Assembly (NCBI RefSeq): GCF_000315625.1
Contig: NW_005434546.1
Coordinates: forward strand, 45,943 to 102,583
Direction: 5' to 3'
Length of the DNA: 56,641 nucleotides
From: Guillardia theta CCMP2712
Taxonomy: Eukaryota > Cryptophyceae > Pyrenomonadales > Geminigeraceae
The first letter of the stretch is position 1. Each line of letters starts with the position of its first letter. The notes below the pieces were generated by a model that made no database searches, was not told the DNA's origin, and saw only the letters and a program-made list of their open reading frames with translations. This document shows positions 44,100-55,881 of this stretch, in pieces. A program made the translations under genes and the position numbers.

Positions 44100-44850
44100 C
44101 AGTCTTAGCCTGACCATCCAGTCTCTGACCACAGTGACACTGTGACAGGTCTACAGCTTGTATCTGACTCAGTGCCATCAGGAACTGTACTAGTATGAAA
44201 CTCAATCAATTAAAACTGAGTGGGACCGGCGGCGCTCCACGTGACCAGATGACCGTCACGCCGTTACCATCTGTGTGATAAATGCCTCATGCAAGGCCCG
44301 GCTACTACGCCGGTACCGGGTGGGCCGCCGTACACGGTCGGCGTACGGCGCCGATCCGGTGGCAACGCCCCCGCCGGTGGCCGGCCCCCGGCCGTGACGG
44401 TGCCGCTCAGCGAGGCCGCCGCACTGGGCATGATTCGGACCGGGCGATGGGCCTGAAAGCCTTCTGACTCCCGTCCGGAGCCACGGTCCGGCGAGTCGCC
44501 GGTACGACGGTCCGGCCGGCCCGCGCGGCGGCCGCCGGACCGTACCCGGACGGCTGTCGGAGCGGAGTGGCGACAGGCCCGCGGCCGCGGCCGCGGCGCG
44601 GCGGCCGCATGAAGTTGCCGGAGTCGATCGGAGTTGCGCCTGGCCGGCCCTCAGTGGCCGCGGCCCCGCCGGCCCACGGTGCGCCGGTCCGACGGCGCCG
44701 ACTCAGCGGGGTTTAGGCTATAAGCGAACGGGGTGACTCGCCATCATGGCATGGCCCGGCGGCGGCCAGTGCCGGGCGGGCCGCCGGGCCGGGCCGGACG
44801 GTGGCACGGTGGCGCGCCGCGGCGCCGAGTAGCCCGGGAACGGAACTTAG
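44100..44850. repeat. GC-rich palindromic island G
   Basis: GC-dominated block between the J-domain gene and the small membrane protein gene. Words such as GCGGCCGCCG, GGCCGCGGCC, CCGGCCGGCC and TACGCCGGTACCGG overlap as nested palindromes. Open frames inside (44282-44467, 44407-44610) are composition artefacts. It begins within a few tens of bases of the upstream stop and ends about 40-50 bp before the next start codon. Confidence 0.7.
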
Positions 44851-44894
44851 AAAAATAACGACTATTATAACAGACTCCAAAGTGGCGCTTCGAC

Positions 44895-45329
44895 ATGGTC
44901 AAGCGATGGTACATGGTAGGGATGGCGATGGCGCTGTCATGGTTGATGCTGGTTAGGATCATTAGTTTCAAGAAGTCAGAGACATCCGCTCTGCTGCAAG
45001 TTGGTGCGCATGCCAAGGGAGCTGTGCGAAGATGCGATGCCTTCTGCGAGAAGAAGTGGAAGGAGCACCTGGCGACTGTCCGTGAGGAACTGAGGAGGAA
45101 GCATGCTGCGGCGATCAAGAATGGGGCCCAGCTATCGCACATCTCTTTGTCAGAGACAGCTGGACCTGCTCAGAGTCAGAAACTGAACCTCAAGGTTGCT
45201 CCAGCCAGAAATCCAACCGGAAGGTACCGCAACAAAGTGTTGCAGAAGCAGGACAATTTCTGGAAGCGTATCGGATATGGTGCTAAGAAGATGGTGAAGC
45301 CCAATTGTAAATTATTCGATGATTGCTGA
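44895..45329 (+). CDS. Small signal-anchor protein, 144 aa, unknown
   Basis: Intronless frame from ATG at 44895. An N-terminal hydrophobic helix ([17 protein letters not shown]) is followed by a long basic helix ([20 protein letters not shown]) and a basic C-terminal tail ending CKLFDDC. Probably membrane-anchored with the charged part exposed. No family recognised. The codon pattern and full-length openness favour a real gene; its start lies just past island G. Confidence 0.55.
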   Translation: MVKRWYMVGMAMALSWLMLVRIISFKKSETSALLQVGAHAKGAVRRCDAFCEKKWKEHLATVREELRRKHAAAIKNGAQLSHISLSETAGPAQSQKLNLKVAPARNPTGRYRNKVLQKQDNFWKRIGYGAKKMVKPNCKLFDDC

Positions 45330-47237
45330 GTGTGATGCATTGATGCATTCTATGGTCTCGTCTGAATCTTCAAAGATGTGTGTCTACAAGTCTCGGTTGA
45401 TTTTTCGCAGCAAGAGGCCACGGCTAACATAGTTGAATAAATGCAAGCTTCTCACGAATGTTAGAGTTCTCAGACATGTAGATGAACTTGTCTAGATAAA
45501 CGTGTGTAGGTGAACGAGATCCCCACGCATGCACCTCGTCGTTTTACTGTGGATCTCGATGAAACAGTGCGAATATCACTGAAAACGAAACACAAGGGCA
45601 TTGATAGTACATCAGTAGTCTCTACGGTGAAGAGAGTATGGCGAGTAAGGATATGGCAAACAGAGGATTCTCCCTGAAACATGACGAAGAAGTGACAAAT
45701 CATTTCTTTGCTTTCGCAAACAGATGGTCTTGTTGATACACGGACGTTTGTATCGTTCCTGAAAACTTCACAGATGCGTTATCATCTTCATCAACTACGA
45801 GTCATTAATTCGATCAGCGTGATGTTGCCGAGTTCATGAAACATCAAGACTATGATAAAGATTCCAGATGTAGATATGAAAACCTAGTGCGTATGCATCG
45901 ATGCGACTGCTGGGAAGATTCCCACCACGAACATCAAATTGACCCAAACAACTACAAAGACCACACGATGATGAGTTGGTTTCATCCAATACATTCTAAG
46001 CCTTTGATGTGGTCAAGCTTCACTTAGGATCATTGCATGTCATCTTGGTGTTGTATTGATGGCTAGAAAAGCAGATACAGCGCAACGTTTTAGGCATATC
46101 TCGTTGAGATTCGATCGAATCATACACTGCGTGTTTTTCAACTCTTTTGACTTTGCGTTGGCAGATGGATGTAGACCATGCCAAGGCGAGATATGTCTTA
46201 TCCCGTTCAGGTTCTGATGACAATGCTTTCTGCCAAGTACCCCGACTGTGAGTTGCCGCAGTCAAAATCCTTGTGTTCCGTCAGATGTTGAATCATGCGA
46301 TTGTTTCGTGACTCTCGATCGCATAAATAAAAGCGATATCACTGCATGTAGCAGTGTATTGGAAACAAGTAGCAGTGTATTGGAAACAAGTATATGTGCA
46401 TCATGCCGTCAGCTGTAAGGTCCTTTATGCCAACCATTCGGCAGTCGCATCTCACAGTCTTGACTAGCAGGAGACGGCATCGTATTTCTTCCAGCATGGC
46501 TCATGGTGCATGCTTGTACACACGCAAGGACTTGGTCAGAACACCTCTCAGCTCTCCACTCGCGCCATGGACTTGTTACGCCTCTTACCTGTAAAGAAGT
46601 CCTATGCCTCCCATAACCAGACACCGAGGCGGGCTGTGAGATCGTAGTTCGATATTCTAGACCAGTCGGATATAAAACTCTTGATACTCCTTCGGGTATT
46701 CACCCCGTGCTTATCGTATCCACCGAAGAGGGTAAATTATAAGGGTCATCTGTTCCTGGATTTCAGTTAGTGGGACGCTAGAGAAATCGATGACCTCTGC
46801 TGGTATTGTTAAGCCTTTATTTGACCGATCTATCAGAAGCTTCTGGAATCGCTGATAAAACTTCCCTTGTAGAAGCTTACAGATCGAAACGGGACGGAGA
46901 ACGAAAAGACCTCTTTTCAAATCCTTTTTGGCCTCACGCACCGACTCCGGTCTTTAACTACTTTTTCCGCTCTCCCTGCAATCAGACCTCCTCTCCTCTC
47001 CTCTCCTCCTCCTTACCGCTCCTCCTCTCCTCGTGTCCTTTAATCCATCGTCCAACTCAAGCTCACCCTGCTCATCTCTTTTCTCTTCTGCTCATCTCTT
47101 TTCTCTCCTGCTCATCTCTTTTCTGGCTTTCTTGCACCCCTCCCATCAAGCTCTTCGATCAACTTGTCCCAGGAACTCATCCAGAAAATCGTGTCAGGAT
47201 CAAATTTGCTACGCTAATAAGGACCATTGCTTGATTG
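45330..47237. other. Gene-poor intergenic region
   Basis: No gene is supported over 1.9 kb. At 46348-46391 a 21-bp stretch (GTAGCAGTGTATTGGAAACA) is directly duplicated. At 46985-47130 there are T/C-rich runs with CTGCTCATCTCTTTTCT repeated three times. Short frames at 46020-46265 and 46394-46594 have no family content. An upstream exon of RWP-RK gene 3 could be present but was not found. Confidence 0.4.
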
Positions 47238-47785
47238 ATGAGAATGGATTTCTTCGTTCCTGGTAAGTGCACTGGTGCTGCAAGAAATCTTGGTCTGACC
47301 TGGATTGTTGTTTCAGTGCGACCTGCAGTCTTGCGTGGAGCAGCATTGCCTAGTTTTCATGACTGGAAGCTCGTCGACACCTCCGCCTCGACCACCCAGG
47401 GTATAGCAAGCTTGCCTAAGAAAGTTCGCCTCCTCCCACGAAGGAAAAGAAGATCATCAGTCGAATCTCCCAAGGAAGTTGTACTAGGGATGGACCAGAT
47501 CTCTTCACTCTTCCACCTCCCACAGTGCGAAGCTGCACAACAAATGGTACATGGACACTTGAATCGATCCCGCAGCATTCTGACTTGTTGTTGTTCCTCT
47601 AGGGGATATCCCTCTCTGCACTCAAGAATGTTTGCCGCAAAGTCGGTCTCGACAAGTGGCCTTACAAGAGAAAGTACTCGTCGACCAAAGGAGCGCAGAA
47701 TTGTTTGAAGCAAGCAGATATGTCTCTCTTTGACGAGGCCTTAGAGCATGTGCAAGGGAAACTCGAGAATTCATTTGACTTTTAA
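47238..47785 (+). CDS. RWP-RK transcription factor 3, 145 aa or longer
   Basis: Exons 47238-47262, 47317-47546, 47603-47785; 146 codons, phases consistent. RWP-RK domain about residues 66-110: VVLGMDQISSLFHLPQCEAAQQM joined to GISLSALKNVCRKVGLDKWPY and a basic KRKYSSTKG. The intron interrupts the domain at exactly the same residue and phase as in factors 1 and 2, despite low sequence similarity. Ahead of the domain is a basic stretch (KKVRLLPRRKRRSS). The 8-codon first exon (MRMDFFVPG) is plausible, but an unseen upstream exon is possible. Shorter than its paralogues, lacking their acidic N-terminal half. Confidence 0.85.
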
Positions 47786-48886
47786 ACAACCTCTATTGAT
47801 CAGGCTGATATCTTCACTCTAGAAATGTGTATAACTGTCTTCTAAACGTACTTTACCTCCGAAATTCTCTTGTCGAATTTTCCGCATGTCCCGAATTGAT
47901 TATCCCAGCCTTTGTAGGAAAGGGAAGAAAATCTGGTTCGAAATGCTCACAACACGGTTTTACACTCTAATGTGTGGGAATGGATCTTGTTGCATCATCG
48001 ATATTTGAAAATGTACTTTTCATGCAGCTCATACTATTCAGAATCCGGACAAGTACTTGACAAAACATCATGGTGAACGACGCTGATTCGCTTTTCAGTT
48101 GAGATTTCTGAAGGATGATCATAGCTTTAATGTGGAAGCTGAAATGTCGTCATTAGACATGCATGTACACATTGCACGCAGGTATGTATCAAGGGGGCGC
48201 CATCAGGAAAGTCCAAAAAGTAACGGATCGTGATCAGTTCAGTCAGTACGAGGAAGAAGACGAACAGAATGGATTAGAAAAATCTGGCGGCAAAGAGATG
48301 CGGTATCTTTCTAGCTCCCACCCTCACAACAACAATCGTAGCACAGCAAATCTTTTCGAATTGAGACGTCGGCGGTGGCAGCAGAATGCTGTTGAAAGGG
48401 CTACGTATAGGAAGACATGGGCATCGGATGATAGCACATGCATCTTGCTCCAGGTAAGTTTGCTCTTGACTTCACCTCTTCTCCTCTGCTCTCTCGGGAC
48501 GTCCCGACGGCCCCCGCCAGTCGGGAAGAAAGCTGTTAGGTCCCTCCAACAGAAACGACTGAACTAGAATGTATGGAACCCTTGCAATGCGAGTAGAGGA
48601 GGACGAGGACGAGGACGAGGACGAGGAGGGGGAGGGGGAGGGGGAGGGGGAGGAAGAAGGGAAGGGGAAAGAGCAGTACTAGTGATTGAGCTAGAGTGAT
48701 TGAGAGGAGAGCGGATAGTTTATATGATCTGTTCAATTTGCTCACATCTTGAGAAACTGCAGGCCAACCCTCACTGACGTCTTCTATGCAGATGTTGCTG
48801 AAGGTTCGGATGAGTGATTGAGGCGAGCATGGAAGAGCTGTCTGCCAGCCTGACTGAAGGCCTGGAGGTAAGAACCTGCGCATGCC
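47786..48886. other. Intergenic with possible exon and purine microsatellite
   Basis: A frame at 48163-48453 (+) reads GGAIRKVQKVTDRDQFSQYE with a possible donor after CTCCAG, but no partner exon joins in phase; it may be a small gene or nothing. At 48594-48660 a GAGGAC repeat passes into GGGGGA repeats. Confidence 0.35.
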
Positions 48887-51800
48887 ATGGAAGATGCCTT
48901 GCTCACCCTTGTGAAGCACTTCTCCGACCTCTCCTCCATCCACAGCTTCTCCTCTGAACCCGAGGACCCCTGGCTCAAGAGACTCGTCGAGGTGAGTTGA
49001 CCTCTGACCTGCTGTCATGACAAGCGTTGAACTGTTTGCTTCATTGCAGAAGTCCAACCTTCAGCTAGACCTGCATCGGCGACATGCTGGGCTGGGGTCA
49101 GAGGGCGGCCGTCAGGAGGTGGGGAGAGAGAGATTTAGGAGCAAGGACGACATCGGATGGAGAGGCGCGTCAAGATTTCTAGAGTGGGACGGAGACACCA
49201 AAGTCTCCTCGAGCATCGAGAGGACCGCGACGTCTTCCGTCAACGTCAGGAGGGCCCCGCAAACCTCTCATGCTCCTTCTAAGAGGGTCAGCAGCGCCGA
49301 CCGCAGCTTCAACGAGTCTGTCGAGTGGAGGATCCTTGACGGGGAGATCATGCACTGCGGGAGGAAACTGAACTGCTCTCTGCTCTACCATCCGACCCGC
49401 CACGTCACCATGGAGTTCGTCCACAGCTCTCCTGACCACTTCTTCCTACAGCTGGAGGAGGGAGGAGAGTTGTTCTACTGCACCCGAGAAGCGCGTGTGC
49501 GGCCCGCAGTCGGAGGGTTCAAGAGCGAGAAGCTGCTGCGGGAGCTACGAGCAGGAGGAGGAAGAAGAGCGACTGAGGTAGTGACGGAAAGGGCTCGATA
49601 CAGAACTTGGAGGATCAAAGTTGACGTTTCGCACGCCTACATGTTCAACACGTGGAACAGAGATCTGCGGATACACCTGCTGCATGAAGGTTTTGTTATG
49701 CTGGGAGTTGGCGCGGATTCACAATCGATTGTCTACGTCGAGGGCGCCAAGATGCAATGGCTGCCTCTGTCAGAGGGGAAGAAATTCGTCCGAAACCACT
49801 TCCCTCTATCTCAGAGTGAGTGTAAGATCAAGACGCTGGGAGCCAGAGACTTCGATGCTGCGCCGGGGACCAGCATGAAGGGCTCGCAGCGCTGAAGGAG
49901 TGCTTGCAGGAGAGCATGCAGCGGCTGGCGAGCATGGAAGAGTGAGTTCGGACAGTGTGTGAGTGAGTTGACCTGGGGGCAGGAAGCAGGATGCTTACCT
50001 TAACCACCTGCTCGATGAAGGGGATGCAAAATTCTGTCGGGCATCCGAGGAGCTGGACAAGGAGCTTGCTCTCGGGAAGAGCCTGTCGTCGTTCGAGAGG
50101 AAGAACAAGCGGGTGGAGCTGGTCGAAGTTGTCACAGAAAATGAGGTGAACTCTCCTCCTCCTCCTCCTCCTCCTCCTCCTTATCCTCATCCTCCACCAC
50201 CATACCATCACCATCACTACCTCCTTCTCCTCCTCCTCCTCCTCCTCCTTATTCTGCGCAGGTGGCGGGAGGAGGATGCTCTACAGAGCTGGCGTTCTGT
50301 ATTGAGCGGGTGAGGAGGGTATGCGAGCAAGGGAAGCACCGGACAAGGATGGTCTTCTTCTTCAGAAAGAGCTACCACTCCTTCTCCGACATCTTGCTGC
50401 ACCTCAGCATGCAGCTCGGGTCCGGGTTGTTCACAAGGGAGGGGATCATGGAGATGGTGGGAGAGGCGTGCGAGGAGGGGTCGTGGAGGTCGATTGCGAT
50501 GCTCCTCAGGAGGATCATTCTTGCTTTGCTCGCAACGGACACGCGCGTGTACGTCATCGTTGACAACTGCAGCAGGACAGAGAACCGTCTATTCAACATG
50601 ACGCTAAGGATGCTGAGAGGGGAGCTGCAACCATGGAAGTACCCGCTGAGCAAGGACGGGCTCGTTCGGTTCGTAGCCAGCGGGAAAGAGCTGAAGATCT
50701 TCGGCTACGGTGTGCTCCTGCGCACTATTGCGCTGAAACCTCTGCAGAAGGAGGCGCGGGGAGGGTTGGTGGAGTACCTGCTGAAAGACAAGCTGGTTGC
50801 TGCCAGGCACCTCGAGAGTCTGACAGGAAAGAACGAGGCTGGGCGAGCGTTGTACCTCAGGGCTGCTGCTGATATCATCAGATGCTTCGGATGCTTCGAG
50901 CTAAGTGAGGACGCGATAGAGAGTTTGCCAGACAGTTTGGAGGATCTTTACATGAAGACGATTGAGATGTTGGAGATGAAACACGGGAGTGATTTGATAG
51001 AAAGGACGTTTGCTGCGATCAGTGCTGGAAAGAGACTGCACCTAACAAGTCTGCAGACGGTGATTGGAGACGGTGACGAACAAAGGCTGAAGAGTCTGAA
51101 GGAATCGTTGCTCTCGCTGTTGAGGCTTCCCCCAGAAGAAGAGGTGCTGTTTGTTGACGACGAAGAACTTCAAAGATGCATCGGCAAACGGTACTCCGGC
51201 AACGTCGCACAGTTGCGGGAGGAGGAGCAGAAGAGAAGGCAGAAGGAGGCAGCAAGACTGTCGGAGAGGCTGGCAAGTTGCAACTTTTTGGTGGTTGACG
51301 CAGTGAACGGAGAAGTTGGCTTCAACAGTCTTGAGAGAGCTGTGGAGGAGACAGGATGGGACGATGCGATTGTTGTCCAGTGCAAGAGGTACGAGGTGTC
51401 AAACACTATCAAGATCACAAAGAATCTCACAATCCGGGCGGATGGGGAGAGGAGAGGAGCTGAGGTCAGGATTGCCCTTGGTAGGACTGCGCTGGAGGTG
51501 ATGGAGAGCAAGGACGGGAGGGCAGTAAAGCTCACCCTGCAAGACGTGCGGGTGAAGCAGGTGGGGAACGAGACAGTCGAAGTCCCCACGTGCATCGCGG
51601 TAGGGCCCAGCTGCTCGCTCCAGCTAACCAGGGCCAGCGTGACGAGTGTGTTTGGGGTCGGACTTATCAGCTCTTCCGCCCTGATCACCATGGAGCAGAC
51701 CTTGTTCTTCCAGTGCGGTCGTGCTGGGGTCGTGCTGGAGAAGAGGAGCAAGTGCAGTATGAGGCGATCGCACGTGATGGTGAACCCCCTTGACGAGGTT

Positions 51801-53468
51801 CCTGACCGGCTGGGCCCGCTGTACCAGCTCTTCCTGCACTTTTGCGAGACCAAGTTCACCAGCGGGAACCGGCTGAGCGGGATGGGGAAGAGGAGCGTCA
51901 CTCTTGACTTCTCAGAGTTTCTCGCCATGATGAAGTCGCTCGAGGTCGAGCTGGACAAGACAACTCTCTCCTCTGCCTTCCAGCGGGCAAACTCAGACGC
52001 GCTGTCGGACAAGGATCGCAACGAGATGAACTGGAACGAATTCAAGCTCGTCCTCAGAGACCTCTGCGTGCTGGGCAACAAGCAGCAGGTGCTGGGGATC
52101 GACCTCGACGAGCTCGAGCTGCAGGCCCACAAGCTGTCGGACCGATGGGTGCGAGCCAACGCGGTGGAGGTGACGGGAGGCAGCGAGCTGACCATGGAAG
52201 ACTGCGAGCTTGCAAACGCGATGCATGGCGTGCTTGTCATGCTGGGCTCGTCGCTGACCTGCCATGGCTGCAGCTTCCACTACTGCGGGCGAGAGAACGA
52301 CTCAGCTGCTGTCACCTCCCGCCATGCTCGCACCTCCTGCCTCCTCTCTGACTGCCGCTTCCTCTTCAGCGAGAACAACGGGGTGCAGGCAGAGGCAGGG
52401 AGCAGGTGCGAGCTGAAGGACTGTACCTTGTCCTCCTCCCAACGCAACGGCATCACGGCACTGGGAGCACAGACGAGGGTCGAGGTGCGAGGAGGAGCGA
52501 TCAGTGGGTCCGTCAAATGTGGGATCAGCGCGAGCCAGCGAGCGTCGGTGCTCGTGGAGGGGACGAGGATCGAGCGATCGATGGCGGCGGCTGTGTCAGT
52601 GACAGCGGCAGAGACGACGGTGGAGCTGGTAGGAAGCACGTTGGAAAAGAATGGGCGAGGGATCGTCTGCGAGAGGGAGGGGACGGTGCTGCTGTCGGGG
52701 ATGGAGGTATCAGGGGAGGAGATCGAATGCTCCAGGAAGGGGGTAGTAGAGTACCTGCGCGCCGAGGAGGGGCCTCTGCAGTACCAGCAGGTGGTGGGGA
52801 AGGAGAGCGCGAGGAGGCGGTCAAGCATCTCCCTGCGGGGAGAGAGGAAAGAAGGCTGTGTGGATCGGATCAAACGTTTCTTTGCCAAGATCTTCACGAA
52901 TGTAGCGGAGGCGTACGTGGTTATGAAGCAGCGACGAGGTAGAGGGGAAGCTGTGAAAGAGGCTCCTGACTCAGTTGCAGGAGACATCCTGACCATGCAG
53001 GAGCTTGCTCAAGGGCTGGAGGCGCTGGGGGTAGAGGAGAACATGGGGGCGTTGGAGGCGGAGCTGGCCGGCAGGCGGCTGATGGAGAGCAGGGAGATGA
53101 GCGCTTACAGCTTCGTCTGCGCGTTCCAGTGGCACGAGAGCAGCGCCTTCGAGGGAGGGCTGTGGGAGTCAGCGATCATCGACGCGAGGAGGAACAAGCG
53201 GCAGCTGATGACGAGGCTGCTGCGAACGACGGGGATCAAGGAGCTAGCTCCTGCTCCTCCTCCTCCTCGCTTCCACGTGCTGCAATCCAACCTGTTGGCA
53301 AGGGTGAGGAGGAGGAAGGACTTTTCCAAGCAGATAAGGACGAGGATGCTCAGCGGAGATCGCAGCAAGGAACGATCGCAGGGCATACAGCTTGTGCATG
53401 GAGGACAAGCGTACAAAGGATGGGAGGAGTACAGGCGCATGCGACGCTCTACCTCCAGCAGCCCTTGA
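48887..53468 (+). CDS. Giant NACHT-like + beta-helix + EF-hand-like protein, 1433 aa
   Basis: Exons 48887-48991, 49050-49815, 49881-49941, 49983-50145, 50262-53468; 1434 codons, phases consistent. Residues 1-365: unknown, with a beta-rich module (RTWRIKVDVSHAYMFNTWNR). Residues about 366-560 resemble a NACHT/STAND NTPase: RMVFFFRKSYHSFSDILLHL and a Walker B-like RVYVIVDNC, but the expected P-loop at the exon start is VAGGGCSTELA, without the usual GKS/GKT lysine, so nucleotide binding may be lost. From about 711 a right-handed beta-helix begins (NTIKITKNLTIRADG). It is interrupted at about 895-975 by an EF-hand-like helical pair (SVTLDFSEFLAMMKSLEVEL, EMNWNEFKLVLRDL) and resumes to about 1195 with periodic short strands (ELTMEDCELANAMHGVLVML). 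The C-terminus is basic. It could be a cytoskeletal or pathogen-sensing protein; the role is not shown. Confidence 0.75.
50156..50250 (+). repeat. CCT/TCC microsatellites in the intron before the NACHT-like exon
   Basis: Two CTC-CTC runs separated by CATCACCAT-type sequence, inside the 116-nt intron 50146-50261. They form a very long polypyrimidine tract before the acceptor TTCTGCGCAG. Coding alternatives (poly-Pro) are out of phase with the flanking exons. Confidence 0.85.
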
Positions 53469-53668
53469 CCTCCTCAGAGTTGCGGCGAGCAGCCTAGAGC
53501 TCCTCCTTGGCAGACGCTCTCCTCCTCTATGAAATAAACTTGAGGGCACTGCCACCTCCTTCTCAGCTGAGCCCCAGCTCCCGCCTGTCAGTCTGTTAGC
53601 TCGGCCCACTCACTCCAAACCCCCACAAAGACTGCTCGAGCTCGAGCTCTCGACGAGTCCTCATGCTC

Positions 53669-54253
53669 TCACGCCATGTGCTCCTCCCTCTTGCCTCCAG
53701 CCTGCAGCATTTTCAGCCCTCCATGCGCCTGCGGCTCTACCAACATCGTCTTCGCCTTGCGCGCGATCTTGAGCCGATGTCGCGCGTATGCTACCATGAA
53801 GCAATCGAGGTAGAAAGACGTGTTAGTCAGATGAGAGAACAGCAGCACATGGCCTGAACCTGAGGACCTGGGTAGGAGGAGCAAGCGCTCGATTTCTTCC
53901 TGCACCAGCACTAGGAGCTTGCGAGGAAAGGGCCTCGTCCTCTTGGAGATGGACGCGAGACGAGGGAAGGGCCTGACAGATGTGTGCTTGAGCTGCTTGA
54001 GCGGGGAGCTAGTCGGAGGCGGAGAGGACGAAGAGGAGGAAGAGGAGAGCGGAGGAGCAGACTCAGGGACACTAAGCGCTTCTTGCGAAGCTTCAGAAGT
54101 GACCATGGCGGTGGGAGCGCAACGAGCAGCCTGGTCGTGCATGGGGTTGGTCTGTGACTGGTACAAGGAGGAGGAGGAAGGAGGAGGAGGAGGAGGAGAA
54201 AGCGCGTGTAGACTAGGGAGGTAGAGGAGGAGCAAGAACACGGGAACGAGCAT
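53669..54253 (-). CDS. Hypothetical secreted protein, 194 aa
   Basis: Minus-strand frame from ATG at 54253, with a strong signal peptide (MLVPVFLLLLYLPSLHAL) and then low-complexity Pro/Ser tracts. The C-terminal part carries basic residues (YARHRLKIARKAKTM). A possible 75-nt intron with AG|GT ends (about 53871-53797) would change the tail. No family recognised; the Pro/Ser tracts partly reflect GGA repeats on the + strand, so the reality of the gene is uncertain. Confidence 0.4.
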   Translation of the reverse strand: MLVPVFLLLLYLPSLHALSPPPPPPSSSSLYQSQTNPMHDQAARCAPTAMVTSEASQEALSVPESAPPLSSSSSSSSPPPTSSPLKQLKHTSVRPFPRLASISKRTRPFPRKLLVLVQEEIERLLLLPRSSGSGHVLLFSHLTNTSFYLDCFMVAYARHRLKIARKAKTMLVEPQAHGGLKMLQAGGKREEHMA

Positions 54254-54652
54254 GCGGACGGATCTCAGTAGGAATAAAGAGGGTAGTGGGTACCTTGATC
54301 ACCGGTTTGAGTAAAGCAAGGTACTTGGAAAATGGGGGTAGGGGTGATTGCAATGGCTGTTAGGGGTAGTTGCCAAGGAGGGAAACATGGCTTCAAGATG
54401 GTCAGTTTGGTTGGTGGTTGCCGCAATCATGGCAGGTAACGGAGGAGGAGGAGGAGGAGGAGGAGGAGGAGGGAGGGGGGGGAGGGAGGAGGAGGAGGAG
54501 AAGGAGAGATGACTAGCTTAGGCACTTATGCATGCGTGGAGGGAGGGAGAGGAGCAGGAGCAGGCGGGCAATGTTGTGAGTTGTTTGTTGTGCAAGGGGT
54601 TGGGACGTCGCCGCGCCATCAAGCGTATGGTCACGTGGCAGCGATCAAGAGC
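54254..54652. other. Intergenic with GGA microsatellite and GGGGTAGGGG motif
   Basis: At 54331-54378 there are two copies of a GGGGTAG motif (GGGGGTAGGGGTGATT and GTTAGGGGTAGTT). At 54440-54505 there is a GGA/GGGGA microsatellite. No gene is supported; this is the likely promoter region of the ankyrin gene or of the divergent frame at 54253. Confidence 0.45.
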
Positions 54653-55812
54653 ATGGTGATGGCCGGTAGACCACGAATGTTTCTCATGCCCCTACAGGTC
54701 CTTCCCAACATGTTCCTGCGAGGAGGATCGGACTCGTCGTCGATGTCAGCGGGTAGGAAACGAACGATATCTTCATGCCTACCTCGCGTTCACGCCATAG
54801 CAGAATCGTCGTTCGAGTCCGAGGTCTCGTTGGATCATCTTCCATATGAAAGGGTGAGACTTTAAGATGCACCTCGTACCGTTGCCCTCAGCCCCCTCCC
54901 TCCTCTCAGTGCTTCCTCCACTTCCTGCTTCCTCCCCTCCTCCTTGCTCCCTCAGAGCTCCTAAGTCTCGTCCTCTTGCTCAAGCTCTGCATCGCTCCTG
55001 ACTCTTAGCTAAGTACGGCATGACGGTCCCGGAGAACGAGCACATGCTCAAGCCTACCAAGGTTGGTGTGATGGAGGCGCCAGACGTTGGCTGACAGGAT
55101 GCGAAGCTGGACGCGATCAATGCAGATCCCTACATCGGGAAGTGGGGATGGACGGGGATACATAGAGCAGCAGTGCTGGTGAGCGCTGAGATGCAAGGAG
55201 AGGGAGGGAGAAGGAGCGGGAAGGAGAAGGGGAAAGGAAGGGGAAGGAAAATGGGTGGAGGGGAGAGGAGGAGGAGGAGGAGGAGGAACTGACAGCTGGC
55301 AGAATGACACGGAGACCTTGGAGAAGATGCTGAGTATGGGAGGCGATCCGAATGTTGCGACGGACAATGGTTGGACGCCATTGCATGAAGCAGCTTCAGA
55401 AGGGTGGGGATACCGGGACCCTTCGAGCGACTCTTCTTCCCTTCCTGCCTTCCTCGCTCCCTCGCCTCCCTCCCCTCCCTCTTTTCCTCTCCCGTTCCCT
55501 CCTTCTTCTTTGTCCCCCCTCCCTTCCTTGCTCCCTTCCTCCATCCTTCGCTCGACGTCTCCTTCTCCCCTGACGCGCTCAATGAGCAGGTGGACGGAAG
55601 TAGTCAAGCTATTGGTGTCCTACGGAGCTGACGTCTTGCAACTTGTCGCTCTGCTCCCCTCACACCCCGCAGGTCAATAAGACAACCCACACTGGATGGT
55701 CAGCGCTGCACTTCGCGGCAGGGAGCGGACACCTGGAGATGGTGAGGGCGCATGCCAGGAGGAACAGGAGAAAGAGAAGGAGGAGAAGGAACAGGCACAG
55801 GAACATGAGATT

Positions 55813-55881
<69 letters not shown>

